From CAZDDB01 sp963843285 (lineage in GTDB: Bacteria; Acidobacteriota; HRBIN11; JAKEFK01): a stretch of 64,000 bases of DNA. Positions 17,347 through 25,642 of this stretch are shown in pieces; the first letter of the stretch is position 1, and each line of letters opens with the position of its first letter. Under the pieces are notes generated by a model. The model did no database searches. It saw nothing but the letters and a program-made list of their open reading frames with translations, and was not told where the DNA came from. The stretch covers positions 1-64,000 of the forward strand of contig CAWJJO010000003.1 of assembly GCA_963843285.1 (NCBI GenBank). Reading direction: 5' to 3'. The position numbers and the translations under genes are program-made.

Positions 17347-18483
17347 CTATCCAGCAGTAGCGGCCGCTGCCGGAACAGCCAGACAACCCTGCTCACGATA
17401 GCGTGAAAACAAATTACCCCAGGGTGATTCTTTTAACCACTGCTGATAGATCTTCTTTTCCTTGAACGTCCAGCGATAGTAATCGTGGTAAGACTCCGAA
17501 AACAAATTCGGAATGTGAACCAGAGGCGTGTGAAAAATGAATTTCTGCAGGATTTTTGTCGGTCCGTACCAGGCAAGCCAACCAAGAAAACTATGAAGTG
17601 TTTTTCCGACTTTGAATCCCCATCGTTCATTTCCGATGACAGGATCGCCCACCAGCTCAATTTCTCGCGGATCCCCGACACCCAGGCCCGCATCATGCGC
17701 AATTTTGATGTAAGGAATGGTCAGCGGATCAAAACCCATGAGCCGCGCCGCCACTGCATCGATAGCCACCTGGTCGCCCGATGCGAGAATCACATCTTTG
17801 CGTACGGGATTCATGATTCTGGGGCCTGCTCCGTCTCCGGAAGTCGTGCCGTCCATCACAGCAAAGAGTCCGGGATGAATCTCTTTTTGAATGCTTAACA
17901 GATCCACAAGAGTTTCATGGATCCAGGAATGTGTGTAGTGCCGCTTCTCGTTGAGCAGACCTCCAAACGCATTTTTCATTGCGCCGGTGGTTGTGGTGTA
18001 GATGTGAGTTTTGACGGTCGGCAAGTGCACAATATTTTTGCCAAATAGAAAATCAGGAATGCGAATGTGATCGTGATAAATTCGATGCAGGACCCGCATC
18101 GCGGCCTTTGGCTTGTATTCGATCCACTGCATGTCTTTTAGGCGAAAATTAAACAGGACCGGAATATTGTGGGTTTCGCAGATCGGCCAGTAGCCGTTGA
18201 GGTCGGTCCCTTTGAATGCATTGGTTACCACAGTCCGGTTTTGAACGCAGGATAAGTCCCTATACCCGGCATTTCTTAAAGCAAGAATGGTTCCTTCCAT
18301 CTGCCAGGGAGTTGTATTGGCGCTTGGAAAGGGAAAATGCCAGGAGATGTTGTCTTTCAATATCGTCGCTGCGGAAGGATCGAGAAAGCTGCGGAACTCA
18401 GCGAGTTCCATCAACCGCTCATAGTCCTGCAGAACCGTTTCCGGTTTTGTTCGCAGGATGGCTACTTTTGATTTCGTGCTCAT
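17347..18483 (-). CDS. DUF362 domain protein
   Basis: The 378-residue protein has the DUF362 pattern: AILRTKPETVLQDYERLMEL near the start, then GKNIVHLPTVKTHIYTTTTGAMKNAFG and the acidic GLFAVMDGTTSGDGAGPR, followed by LASGDQVAIDAVAARLMGFDP. It lacks the ferredoxin-type Cys clusters that some members carry. The biochemical role of the family is unsettled; it is frequently annotated as an iron-sulfur or cytoplasmic protein of unknown function. Here it lies 12 bases after wzt and before an SGNH-like gene, so a role in surface-polysaccharide modification is an inference only. Confidence 0.75.
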   Translation of the reverse strand: MSTKSKVAILRTKPETVLQDYERLMELAEFRSFLDPSAATILKDNISWHFPFPSANTTPWQMEGTILALRNAGYRDLSCVQNRTVVTNAFKGTDLNGYWPICETHNIPVLFNFRLKDMQWIEYKPKAAMRVLHRIYHDHIRIPDFLFGKNIVHLPTVKTHIYTTTTGAMKNAFGGLLNEKRHYTHSWIHETLVDLLSIQKEIHPGLFAVMDGTTSGDGAGPRIMNPVRKDVILASGDQVAIDAVAARLMGFDPLTIPYIKIAHDAGLGVGDPREIELVGDPVIGNERWGFKVGKTLHSFLGWLAWYGPTKILQKFIFHTPLVHIPNLFSESYHDYYRWTFKEKKIYQQWLKESPWGNLFSRYREQGCLAVPAAAATAG

Positions 18484-18495
18484 AAAATCTCTCCG

Positions 18496-19797
18496 TTATG
18501 TCGCGTCCCCGGTAATCAAAGGCTCTCGGATCCGGATATTCGGCGTAAATTCCCACCGGTGATCCGGCCGAAAGATTCCGACATCCTTTTGACGGGACCG
18601 TACCTTAAAAGTATACAGGTGACGGTGATAATCATATGGATAATCATCCCGGCGGTGCGCTGCAACATCGAGATAATAGGTTCCTTCGACCAGATTCAGA
18701 TTCGGGATGTAAAACGTGACTTCCCCAGCGCCTTTGCATTCGAGCGGTTGAAACTCCTCAATATGCGTGTTGGTGCCGTAGCAACAGATCCCTTCCGAGT
18801 TGAACATGCCGATGCCGAATACAAAATCGGTTACCGGCTGCTGCGCGCGGATGAACAATTTAATCTGCATCGTCTCCCCGGCTGTATAAACATGCTTTTC
18901 CTGTTCGTGCTCATCCAGCAGCTGGACTTTCGTGATTTGAATTTCGCCGCCACCCCAACGCGATTGTTCGATTTCCCGATTTGCCGCCGGGACGTTTGCT
19001 GTGAGATCCTCTGTAAGCTTTTGATGTTCCGCTTTCAGATCCTTTTCTTCTTTCGCTTCCACATCCATCAAATAAGATCCACAAACCATTCGCGGATCAC
19101 CGATCCGCATAACCTCGCCTTTCTTGAGCCACATTGCCGAATCGCATAGAGTTTCCACCATTCCCATCGCGTGAGTCACCAGAATCATGGTCTTCCTGCG
19201 CTTCTTAAAATCACTGATTTTGTCCAGACATTTATGCGCAAACGCTTCATCGCCAACTGCAAGCACTTCATCGATCAACAGAATATCGGGATCTACGTTG
19301 ACGGCTACGGCAAACCCGAGTCTCATGAACATTCCGGAGGAGTACGTCTTTACCGGCTGATCGATAAAATCTTCCAGCTCGGCAAAGCGAACAATTTCAT
19401 CAAAGCGGTCCGAAATCGTTTTCCGCGTGAGTCCCAGCATAATTCCGTTGATGAAGATGTTTTCACGACCGCTGATTTCCGGATGAAATCCGGCGCCAAG
19501 CTCGATCAGCGCCGAAATTTTTCCACGGGTAGTGATACTGCCGTATGTCGGTTTGGAAATTCCGGCGATTAGTTTCAGCAGGGTGCTTTTTCCCGAACCA
19601 TTGCTGCCGATGATGCCAAACATCGATCCTTCCGGAACGGAGCAGCTCACATTTTTGAGCGCGGAAAACGCTTCGCGCGGATTGAGCGAATTAAAAAAGT
19701 CTCCCTTGAGCAGAGCACTCTTGAGCGTTTGAAATTGCCTCCGGTGCGCAAATTTCTTGTACAATTTCGAGACATTCTGAATTTCAACGGTGTTCAT
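18496..19797 (-). CDS. wzt: O-antigen/teichoic-type polysaccharide ABC exporter ATPase with C-terminal glycan-binding domain
   Basis: The 433-residue protein has an ATPase domain with Walker A GIIGSNGSGKST, signature YSSGMFMRLGFAVAV, Walker B ILLIDEVLAVGD and the H-loop VTHAMGMV (first about 240 residues). A C-terminal beta-rich domain (about 280-425) matches the Wzt carbohydrate-binding module that recognises the modified end of an O-antigen chain. With Wzm it exports undecaprenyl-linked glycan through the inner membrane. Its start overlaps the wzm stop by 4 bases, so stoichiometric translation is likely. The C-terminal module implies that chain ends are chemically capped in this organism. 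Confidence 0.93.
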   Translation of the reverse strand: MNTVEIQNVSKLYKKFAHRRQFQTLKSALLKGDFFNSLNPREAFSALKNVSCSVPEGSMFGIIGSNGSGKSTLLKLIAGISKPTYGSITTRGKISALIELGAGFHPEISGRENIFINGIMLGLTRKTISDRFDEIVRFAELEDFIDQPVKTYSSGMFMRLGFAVAVNVDPDILLIDEVLAVGDEAFAHKCLDKISDFKKRRKTMILVTHAMGMVETLCDSAMWLKKGEVMRIGDPRMVCGSYLMDVEAKEEKDLKAEHQKLTEDLTANVPAANREIEQSRWGGGEIQITKVQLLDEHEQEKHVYTAGETMQIKLFIRAQQPVTDFVFGIGMFNSEGICCYGTNTHIEEFQPLECKGAGEVTFYIPNLNLVEGTYYLDVAAHRRDDYPYDYHRHLYTFKVRSRQKDVGIFRPDHRWEFTPNIRIREPLITGDAT

Positions 19798-20600
19798 ACT
19801 TCCTCTGCGAAAGTGTCCCGGAGACGATCAAACACAAAATAGCCGGAGAAAAAGATAAACACGCTGAAAAGAAAGACAATCAGTAAATGTCGCAGATCAG
19901 GTGTCTTCCCGTAGAAAATGGCCTGATGATAGGCATCCATCAAATACGATACCGGATTCAGATACAGAACCCACTGGAAGACCCGGGAGAGCGGCGATTG
20001 CTGCACACTTGTAAATGAAAGCGGATAGATCACCGGTGAACAAAAAAACCAGAGGGTCAGCATGTTGGCCAGAAGATCTTTGATGTCGCGGAAGTGAACG
20101 CTCAATGAGGAAATCCAAAGAGCGAATCCGAGCGTGAGAATCAACTGGATGATCACAATCACTGGAAAGAAGACGGCATTCATGTTCAGCGGAACTCGAT
20201 AAAGCAGAATGAACAGAAACAGAATCGGCGTGCCGAGCAGAAAATGAACCATGTTGGCGAGTACCGATACGATCGGAAGCACTTCAGCGGGGAAAATGAT
20301 TTTCTTGATCAGAGTACCGCCTGCAACAATGACGTTTGACGCTTCCAACAGTGAGGACGAGAACCACGTCCACGGAAGCAAGCCGGAAAACAAGAAAAGC
20401 GCGTAGGGTTGCGTCTCCAGCGTCCGGTTGGGAAGGATGTAGTTGAAGACGATGGTATAGACGACCAGCAGCAGCAGGGGATTAAAGAAAGACCAGAAGA
20501 AGCCAAGGATCGATCCGCGGTAACGGGCTTTCAATTCTCGACTGACGAGACTGTGGATCAGCACCCGGTATTTGTAAAGATTGTGCAAATTCTGAAACAT
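19794..20600 (-). CDS. wzm: Polysaccharide ABC exporter permease (ABC-2 family)
   Basis: A 268-residue inner-membrane protein with six predicted spans. The cytoplasmic start VSRELKARYRGSILGFFWSF is the Wzm/TagG family signature, followed by the span LLLVVYTIVFNYILP. The later segments MVHFLLGTPILFLFILLYRVP, FFPVIVIIQLILTLGFALWISSL and LLIVFLFSVFIFFSGYFVFDRLR complete the transmembrane set. It forms the channel with Wzt for undecaprenyl-linked O-antigen or a related glycan. It is the first gene of the wzm-wzt-DUF362-SGNH unit, 27 bases after the methyltransferase gene. Confidence 0.93.
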   Translation of the reverse strand: MFQNLHNLYKYRVLIHSLVSRELKARYRGSILGFFWSFFNPLLLLVVYTIVFNYILPNRTLETQPYALFLFSGLLPWTWFSSSLLEASNVIVAGGTLIKKIIFPAEVLPIVSVLANMVHFLLGTPILFLFILLYRVPLNMNAVFFPVIVIIQLILTLGFALWISSLSVHFRDIKDLLANMLTLWFFCSPVIYPLSFTSVQQSPLSRVFQWVLYLNPVSYLMDAYHQAIFYGKTPDLRHLLIVFLFSVFIFFSGYFVFDRLRDTFAEEV

Positions 20601-20627
20601 AGGAAATGTAACAGCATACCACGGGCC

Positions 20628-21332
20628 CTACCGGGTCAAAAGACTTTGTACATCAGGCGTGTATCGTCCGGGCGCGTCGTAGATCACAAGTGGAGAATGC
20701 TCCAGCAGTTTCGTTGCAGCTTTGCTCAAGGTGACGAGAAGAAACGAGTGTGGCTCATTGCGAAAGGAATGAACCAATCTACGCTCCTGGAACGGCAAGT
20801 TATGACGATGGGAAAGCAGGAGCAAATCTTGCTCTCGAAACCGGGGGAGAATGAGGCTCAATCTGCCTTCCGGTTTCAGGTATCTCTCGGCGCAGGAAAA
20901 GAGATCTTGCAATTTCAAACTGATTTCGTGGCGCGACGCTGCTTTTTCCGGATGTGGGTTCAATTTCCCCCCGCCGATCTTGCGGTAAGGAGGATTGGAG
21001 TAAATGAGATCGAATTTGTAGTCAAACTGCAAATCGCGCGCATCTGCGCGCAGCACTTCTACGTTTTTGATTTGATTGAGGTCCAAATTTTGAGCCGCCA
21101 GCTTTGCCGGATCTTCCTGGACTTCGACAGCTACGAGCTTCTTGAACGTCTGCAGATGGGAAAGCAGAATTGTAATCACGCCGTTTCCGCAGCCGATCTC
21201 CAGAACTTCGTCTTTTGCGGAAGTCTTCAGAAAGTGCGCCAGTAATACGGCATCAATCCCAAAACGGTATCCCCGTTTGGATTGGACGATGCGAATGTCC
21301 TCACTCCAGATGCTATCGGTCGTGTATTCCAT
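20628..21332 (-). CDS. tRNA1(Val) (adenine37-N6)-methyltransferase-like SAM methyltransferase
   Basis: This is a class I SAM-dependent methyltransferase of 234 residues from ATG 21332 (MEYTTDSIW), which follows TAGGT by seven bases; a longer frame adds ten residues. It has the TrmN6/YfiC pattern: KRGYRFGIDAVLLAHF, VLEIGCGNGVITILLS (SAM-binding loop) and the catalytic motif IYSNPPY. Such enzymes methylate N6 of A37 in tRNA(Val). The neighbours (a DNA polymerase upstream, wzm downstream) do not add functional evidence. Confidence 0.8.
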   Translation of the reverse strand: MEYTTDSIWSEDIRIVQSKRGYRFGIDAVLLAHFLKTSAKDEVLEIGCGNGVITILLSHLQTFKKLVAVEVQEDPAKLAAQNLDLNQIKNVEVLRADARDLQFDYKFDLIYSNPPYRKIGGGKLNPHPEKAASRHEISLKLQDLFSCAERYLKPEGRLSLILPRFREQDLLLLSHRHNLPFQERRLVHSFRNEPHSFLLVTLSKAATKLLEHSPLVIYDAPGRYTPDVQSLLTR

Positions 21333-21355
21333 GCGTTTACCTAAATTATAGGATT

Positions 21356-21434
21356 TAAGCACGGAAACACTGAATCCCGGAAAAGAGGAGCTATGCTTTG
21401 TGAGCTTTCCGTGAATTCAGTGTTTCCGTGCTGA
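21356..21434. repeat. Family F palindrome (agcacggaaacactgaat)
   Basis: Arms AGCACGGAAACACTGAAT (21358-21375) and its reverse complement ATTCAGTGTTTCCGTGCT (21415-21432) flank a loop of about 40 bases. It sits between the DNA polymerase and methyltransferase genes. The right arm is read as the last codons of the polymerase gene (tail STETLNSRKAHKA). Confidence 0.85.
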
Positions 21435-24400
21435 TTTTGCGCAGAGCTTCTACGTTGATGGAAAACACACCGTGATCTTCTTCCACTTTGCCGGTGATCA
21501 GATAGGGGCCGCGGGTAGTGAACAGATGACCGTAGCGCTGGTACGCTCGCGGAAAAAACGTGGTTTCAAACAGAGTATCGGTATCTTCAAAGCTGACAAA
21601 CATCATTCGTTCGTTTTTGCGTGTGCTCGCAGGTTTTGAAGTCACATGCCAGCCAATCACCGATACAGTTTCTCCGCTATAATCCGGCAACAGTTTGGCA
21701 GGAATCGATCCTTTGATTTGCTTCCATGGTTTGAACAGGTAGAGAGGATGTCTGGTTACCGCAACGTCCAGCAATTGCATCTCCCAGTAGAGTTTTTGCT
21801 GTTCTGTGTATTCGCGTAAAGGTGGAATGCGTGGAATCTGAATCGCGGCTCCTGTCAGGTGCGGATGATTTCGCTGTAGAAGAAGTGCAGGGAACATGGC
21901 TTTGAGCAGCCAGAGCAGCTGCGGTCTGGTTTTTCCAAACGAATCACAAGCGCCGCATTTGATCAAAGTTTCCACTTCACTTTCTGTAAATTGAGTTCGT
22001 AACAAAAAATCCGCAAAATCGTCAAATGGCCGTTTGCTCCGTTCTTCCAAACATTGTTCCCGATGTTTAGCCGCGATGTTTTTGATCTGCATCCATCCGA
22101 CACGAATCGCTGCGGGGCCCTCCGCTGTAAAATTCAGCGCGCCTTTGTTGATGTCAGGAAGAAGGATGCGCAGATGCATCCTGCGCGCTTCTTCGATATA
22201 AGCCATTGTGGAGTAAAAGCCTCCTTGATTGGATAGAACGGCGGCCATGAATTCAGCTGCGTGATATGCGCGCAGAAAAGCGACCCGAAACGAAAGCTGC
22301 GCATACGAAGCGCTGTGCGCTTTGCAAAACGCATATGCTGCGAAACTGGAGATCTGTCGCCAGAGCTCGCGCGCGATCTCTTCTTCTACCTGATTCGAAG
22401 CAGCATGCTCCAGAAATCTGCGTTCCAGATCCGACATCGACAACGGTGATCGTTCTTTACCGCTCATCGCGCGACGCAACAGATCGGCGTCTTCCAGGCT
22501 CATACCGGCCACTTCATGAACCACACGTATGACATCTTCCTGGTAAATCATCACACCGCAGGTCTCTTGCAGAATCGCTTCCATTTTCGGATGCAGATAC
22601 GTCACCGGTTCTTCTTTCGTTTTGCGGCGGATGTATTGCTGCATCATTCCGCTTTCCGCTACACCGGGACGGATCACCGAGCTGGCTGCGGTGAGATCTT
22701 CAAACGACGTGACACACAGTTTTTGCAGTAATCCGCGCATGGAGGGAGATTCAATATAAAAACATCCCATCGTGTCGCCGGTTCGGACCAGCTCTTGCAC
22801 AGCCCGGTCCGCAAACAGCGAATCGTGATCGTAAATGTGATCCAGCACAATGTCGCGGGAACGCAAAGCGGCCAGCACATCATCCAGCACTGAAAGCGAA
22901 CGCTGCGCCAGCAGATCGATTTTCACAAGACCGATGTCTTCCACTCCATACATGTCATACTGCGTGACCACAAGTCCCTTGGTTGCCATTTCCAGCGGGA
23001 CCATCTCGGTGATCGGATAGGGAGCAATCACGATTCCGCCCGGATGAATCGAGAGATGGCGCGGATGACCGTGAATGTGCGCCGCGAGTTTGAGGATCGT
23101 ACAGTACGGCTCCTGATCCACCGGCAATTCGCGTGTTTCCGGAAACTGTGTTTTGTCCTGTAGAATCGCTTCCGCATCGGCGCCATAAGGAATCCGGGAA
23201 GAGACTGCAGTGATTTCTTCTTCCGGTAATCCGAGCGCTTTTCCGATTTCACGCACTGCCAGCCGCGCCGTGAAGGTGACATAGGTACAGATCATCGCGA
23301 CGCGATCGTGGCCATATCGGCGGTATACATACGCCAGCATTTCATCGCGTTGTTTCCAACCGAAATCAACATCGATATCGGGAGGTGATTTGCGTCCTAC
23401 GTTCAAAAAACGCTCGAAGTAGAGATCGTACCGGATTGGATCGACATTGGTGATCCCGAGCGCATACGAGACAATGCTACAGGCAGCCGAGCCGCGTCCC
23501 ACCCAGCTGATATTCCGTCCGCGCGCGTATTGCAGGATGTCCCACACGACCAGGAAGTAGGCTGCAAATCCGAGATGCCGGATAATCTCCATTTCGTGTT
23601 CCAGCCGTTTCGCCGCGCCGGCATTGGAATCTCCATACCGGTGGCGCAATCCTTCGCGGCACAGATGCTCGAAGAAGCTCCATTCGGTATTTCCGGCGGA
23701 GACCGGAAAATCGGGAAAGGTGTATTTCCCGATTTCCAGATCCACATTGCACTGATCGGCTATCACAACGCTATTGCTGATCGCTTCCGGAAGATCGTGG
23801 AAGAGCGTTTCCATTTCCTGTGTTGTTTTTAGCCGGCATTCTTCTGCGCTGACCGGCAACCGCGCCTGCACATGGGACTGCGTGCGGATGGCCGTATACA
23901 CGTTGTGTACAAAAAAATCCTGCGGATAGAGAAAATGAACATCGTTGGTAGCCACAACTCCGATCCGCAAATGGAAAGCGAGATCGCGCAATCGCCGGAT
24001 TTGCTTTTCGTTTTGCGGATTGTTGTTTCGCACTAGCTCGGCAAACAGATGTTTGTGATCCCAGCATCCAGCCAGATCGGAGAGTAAAGATTCATCCTGA
24101 CTTAAGAGAAATAAATGGGGATCGGATGTATACGCGATTTTCTTGAGATCTTTGGCCAGTGAGAAATGCTCCACCAGATGCCGCGCAGTTACAATTTTCG
24201 AGATCTGGCTGAATCCTTCACGGTCTTTCGCCAGCAGCACGGCTTCGCCATCTTCCGATTGAAGACAGCAACCCAGGATCGGTTTGATGCCGAGTTGCTT
24301 TGCGAATTTATAAAACGTGACGGCGGCGTATAGCCCGTTTGTGTCCGTCAGAGCAATGGCAGGAATTTGCATCTCCTGCAACCGGAAGAGAAACTGCGGA

Positions 24401-24459
24401 ATGCTGAACGTTCCCTCCAGGAGAGAAAAAGCGCTATGGGTGTGCAGGTGTGTAAACAT
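21391..24459 (-). CDS. C-family DNA polymerase III alpha subunit, short form (DnaE2/ImuC or DnaE-like)
   Basis: The 1022-residue protein (ATG 24459) starts with a PHP domain (MFTHLHTHSAFSLLEG). The palm carries GRGSAACSIVSYALG and the catalytic-Asp motif PPDIDVDFGWKQRDEML, then fingers segments such as EDVIRVVHEVAGMSLEDADLLRRAM and a C-terminal OB fold (GETVSVIGWHVTSKP). The length and the lack of the long tau-binding C-terminus of replicative DnaE favour an error-prone, translesion-type enzyme (DnaE2). No imuA/imuB partners lie nearby, so the role is uncertain. The final residues come from a palindromic repeat. Confidence 0.85.
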   Translation of the reverse strand: MFTHLHTHSAFSLLEGTFSIPQFLFRLQEMQIPAIALTDTNGLYAAVTFYKFAKQLGIKPILGCCLQSEDGEAVLLAKDREGFSQISKIVTARHLVEHFSLAKDLKKIAYTSDPHLFLLSQDESLLSDLAGCWDHKHLFAELVRNNNPQNEKQIRRLRDLAFHLRIGVVATNDVHFLYPQDFFVHNVYTAIRTQSHVQARLPVSAEECRLKTTQEMETLFHDLPEAISNSVVIADQCNVDLEIGKYTFPDFPVSAGNTEWSFFEHLCREGLRHRYGDSNAGAAKRLEHEMEIIRHLGFAAYFLVVWDILQYARGRNISWVGRGSAACSIVSYALGITNVDPIRYDLYFERFLNVGRKSPPDIDVDFGWKQRDEMLAYVYRRYGHDRVAMICTYVTFTARLAVREIGKALGLPEEEITAVSSRIPYGADAEAILQDKTQFPETRELPVDQEPYCTILKLAAHIHGHPRHLSIHPGGIVIAPYPITEMVPLEMATKGLVVTQYDMYGVEDIGLVKIDLLAQRSLSVLDDVLAALRSRDIVLDHIYDHDSLFADRAVQELVRTGDTMGCFYIESPSMRGLLQKLCVTSFEDLTAASSVIRPGVAESGMMQQYIRRKTKEEPVTYLHPKMEAILQETCGVMIYQEDVIRVVHEVAGMSLEDADLLRRAMSGKERSPLSMSDLERRFLEHAASNQVEEEIARELWRQISSFAAYAFCKAHSASYAQLSFRVAFLRAYHAAEFMAAVLSNQGGFYSTMAYIEEARRMHLRILLPDINKGALNFTAEGPAAIRVGWMQIKNIAAKHREQCLEERSKRPFDDFADFLLRTQFTESEVETLIKCGACDSFGKTRPQLLWLLKAMFPALLLQRNHPHLTGAAIQIPRIPPLREYTEQQKLYWEMQLLDVAVTRHPLYLFKPWKQIKGSIPAKLLPDYSGETVSVIGWHVTSKPASTRKNERMMFVSFEDTDTLFETTFFPRAYQRYGHLFTTRGPYLITGKVEEDHGVFSINVEALRKISTETLNSRKAHKA

Positions 24460-24524
24460 GCTGCACAATTCAGTGTAGGCGAAAAAAAAGCGAAAATCAA
24501 ACCCTGGCTGATCTCACCAAGGAA

Positions 24525-24809
24525 TTAGTCTCGCAGCTCCAGGGCTTTGAGTATCCGTTGGGTGTTCCGGCTCATATGAGCTCCAAGCGCAACCAAACCG
24601 AGAATCACAAGTGAGTAGCTTCCTACTGTTGCGATCAATAAGAGCACCTGAATTCGTTCGGAAAAATCCACTGCAAACAGAAGCGCTATCAGAAATAAAG
24701 CTTCCCAGATCACTACAGCGAAAAAGGCGATCTTGAAATTTCTCTCAGTGCGCTCGATGCGGTCCAGAGCTGTTCTTCGAACCTGGTCCAAATCGATTCT
24801 TTCAGTCAT
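24525..24809 (-). CDS. Small two-span membrane protein (unknown)
   Basis: The 94-residue protein has a charged N-terminus (MTERIDLDQVRRTALDRIERTER) and two hydrophobic spans: FKIAFFAVVIWEALFLIALLFAV and VLLLIATVGSYSLVILGLVAL. It ends AHMSRNTQRILKALELRD. ATG 24809 follows GGAGG at five bases and is favoured. It has no motif I can name. It is the last gene of the ECF sigma operon, 30 bases after the 43-residue peptide gene. A role in sensing or sigma control is possible but unproved. Confidence 0.75.
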   Translation of the reverse strand: MTERIDLDQVRRTALDRIERTERNFKIAFFAVVIWEALFLIALLFAVDFSERIQVLLLIATVGSYSLVILGLVALGAHMSRNTQRILKALELRD

Positions 24810-24839
24810 CACAACCTCCTCGAAGGAATGCTTTTTATC

Positions 24840-24971
24840 TCAACGAAGACTCAAGTAGACAAAGGTCATCAGCACGATGAATTCGAGTACCGCAAATACG
24901 ATGATCGCGTTCCTGAATTGCCTCTGATTGCCGGTTTTACCTGGAGTCCTTTTTGAATCTATTTCTATCAT
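24840..24971 (-). CDS. 43-residue single-span membrane peptide, in the ECF sigma operon
   Basis: This small frame (43 codons and TGA) begins ATG at 24971, where its ATG overlaps the sigma gene stop as TGATG, and is preceded by GGGAGG seven bases before. The peptide starts with a positively charged stretch (MIEIDSKRTPGKTGNQRQ) and one span, AIIVFAVLEFIVLMTFVYL, then SLR. The strong ribosome site and stop/start overlap support translation. It is too short for a classical zinc anti-sigma factor and contains no cysteine, so function is unknown. Confidence 0.7.
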   Translation of the reverse strand: MIEIDSKRTPGKTGNQRQFRNAIIVFAVLEFIVLMTFVYLSLR

Positions 24972-25519
24972 CACGACCTCCCTTGCAGTTTTTGGAACTG
25001 ACGGCGAAGGTTTGCAAGACCGTAAGCCAATCGCGATTTGACGGTTCCCGCTGGAATTCCAAGCTCTGTCGCGATTTCCTCGATCGTCATCTCACGCGAG
25101 TAATGCAGTCCGATCACTACGCGGCTGGCCGGTGATACGCCTTCCATCAATTCCGGAAGATGTTGCGTCCATTCGGAAATTTCGCGCTCAGACGGCGCGG
25201 GGATCGTTTCGAGAAACGATTCATCCCGGATTTGATCTGACCAGTTGTGCTCCCGTCTGAGATGACTGTATACTTCGCGGCTCGCAATGCGGTAAGCCCA
25301 TGCGCGAAACAGTTCTGGCTCCCGTAACCAACCCAGGCGTTTATAGATCCGAATGAAGACGTCCTGCAGAATATCTTGAGAAACTGAAGATTCGCCGGTC
25401 AGCCTGCGTATGTACCGGTAAAGCGGCTCTTGAACCGATTTAAGCAACGTCTCCAGCGCCTCACGATCGCCCGTCTGCGCGCGCAAAATGCACCGCATTT
25501 CCTGCCGGCCATCCATCAT
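24971..25519 (-). CDS. RNA polymerase ECF sigma factor
   Basis: The 182-residue protein has sigma region 2 (ETLLKSVQEPLYRYIRRLTG, then DILQDVFIRIYKRLGWLREPELFRAWAYRIA) and region 4 with the helix-turn-helix MTIEEIATELGIPAGTVKSRLAYGLANLRR. These match ECF sigma factors, which direct core polymerase to a small regulon, usually for envelope stress. ATG 25519 follows GGAGAGAAG. A GTGTTCG-AATC-CGAACAC palindrome lies 38 bases upstream and may control the operon. The two downstream genes encode small membrane proteins and no recognisable anti-sigma factor. Confidence 0.92.
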   Translation of the reverse strand: MMDGRQEMRCILRAQTGDREALETLLKSVQEPLYRYIRRLTGESSVSQDILQDVFIRIYKRLGWLREPELFRAWAYRIASREVYSHLRREHNWSDQIRDESFLETIPAPSEREISEWTQHLPELMEGVSPASRVVIGLHYSREMTIEEIATELGIPAGTVKSRLAYGLANLRRQFQKLQGRS

Positions 25520-25556
25520 CTTCTCTCCATTCTATAAGAGGCGCAGAAGGTCCATA

Positions 25557-25574
25557 GTGTTCGAATCCGAACAC
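25557..25574. promoter_or_regulatory. Perfect 7-4-7 inverted repeat between ECF sigma and PHP genes
   Basis: GTGTTCG, spacer AATC, CGAACAC. It lies 38 bases before the sigma ATG and 69 bases before the PHP ATG, so it could be the operator for either promoter. It has the GTTC-N6-GAAC orientation, which differs from the Cheo-type LexA box GAAC-N4-GTTC. It may instead contain the -35 GAAC element of an ECF-type promoter. Confidence 0.5.
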
Positions 25575-25592
25575 ACAGGAATTCTCTTCATC

Positions 25593-25620
25593 TTGCACTT
25601 TTCGCGAGCCGTGCTATGAT
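25593..25620 (+). promoter_or_regulatory. Candidate promoter of the PHP gene
   Basis: TTGCAC at 25593-25598, spacer 16, TATGAT at 25615-25620; the -10 matches consensus at five of six positions, the -35 at three. It points at the PHP gene whose ATG is at 25643. Confidence 0.4.
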
Positions 25621-25642
25621 TATCACTTTTCTTTATCAGGTC

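Noticed and set aside
20409..21245. A 278-codon plus-strand frame
   Set aside because: It runs antisense through wzm and the methyltransferase gene, both well supported.
25557..25574. LexA box
   Set aside because: The orientation GTTC-N6-GAAC is not the Cheo box, and no SOS gene follows it directly.
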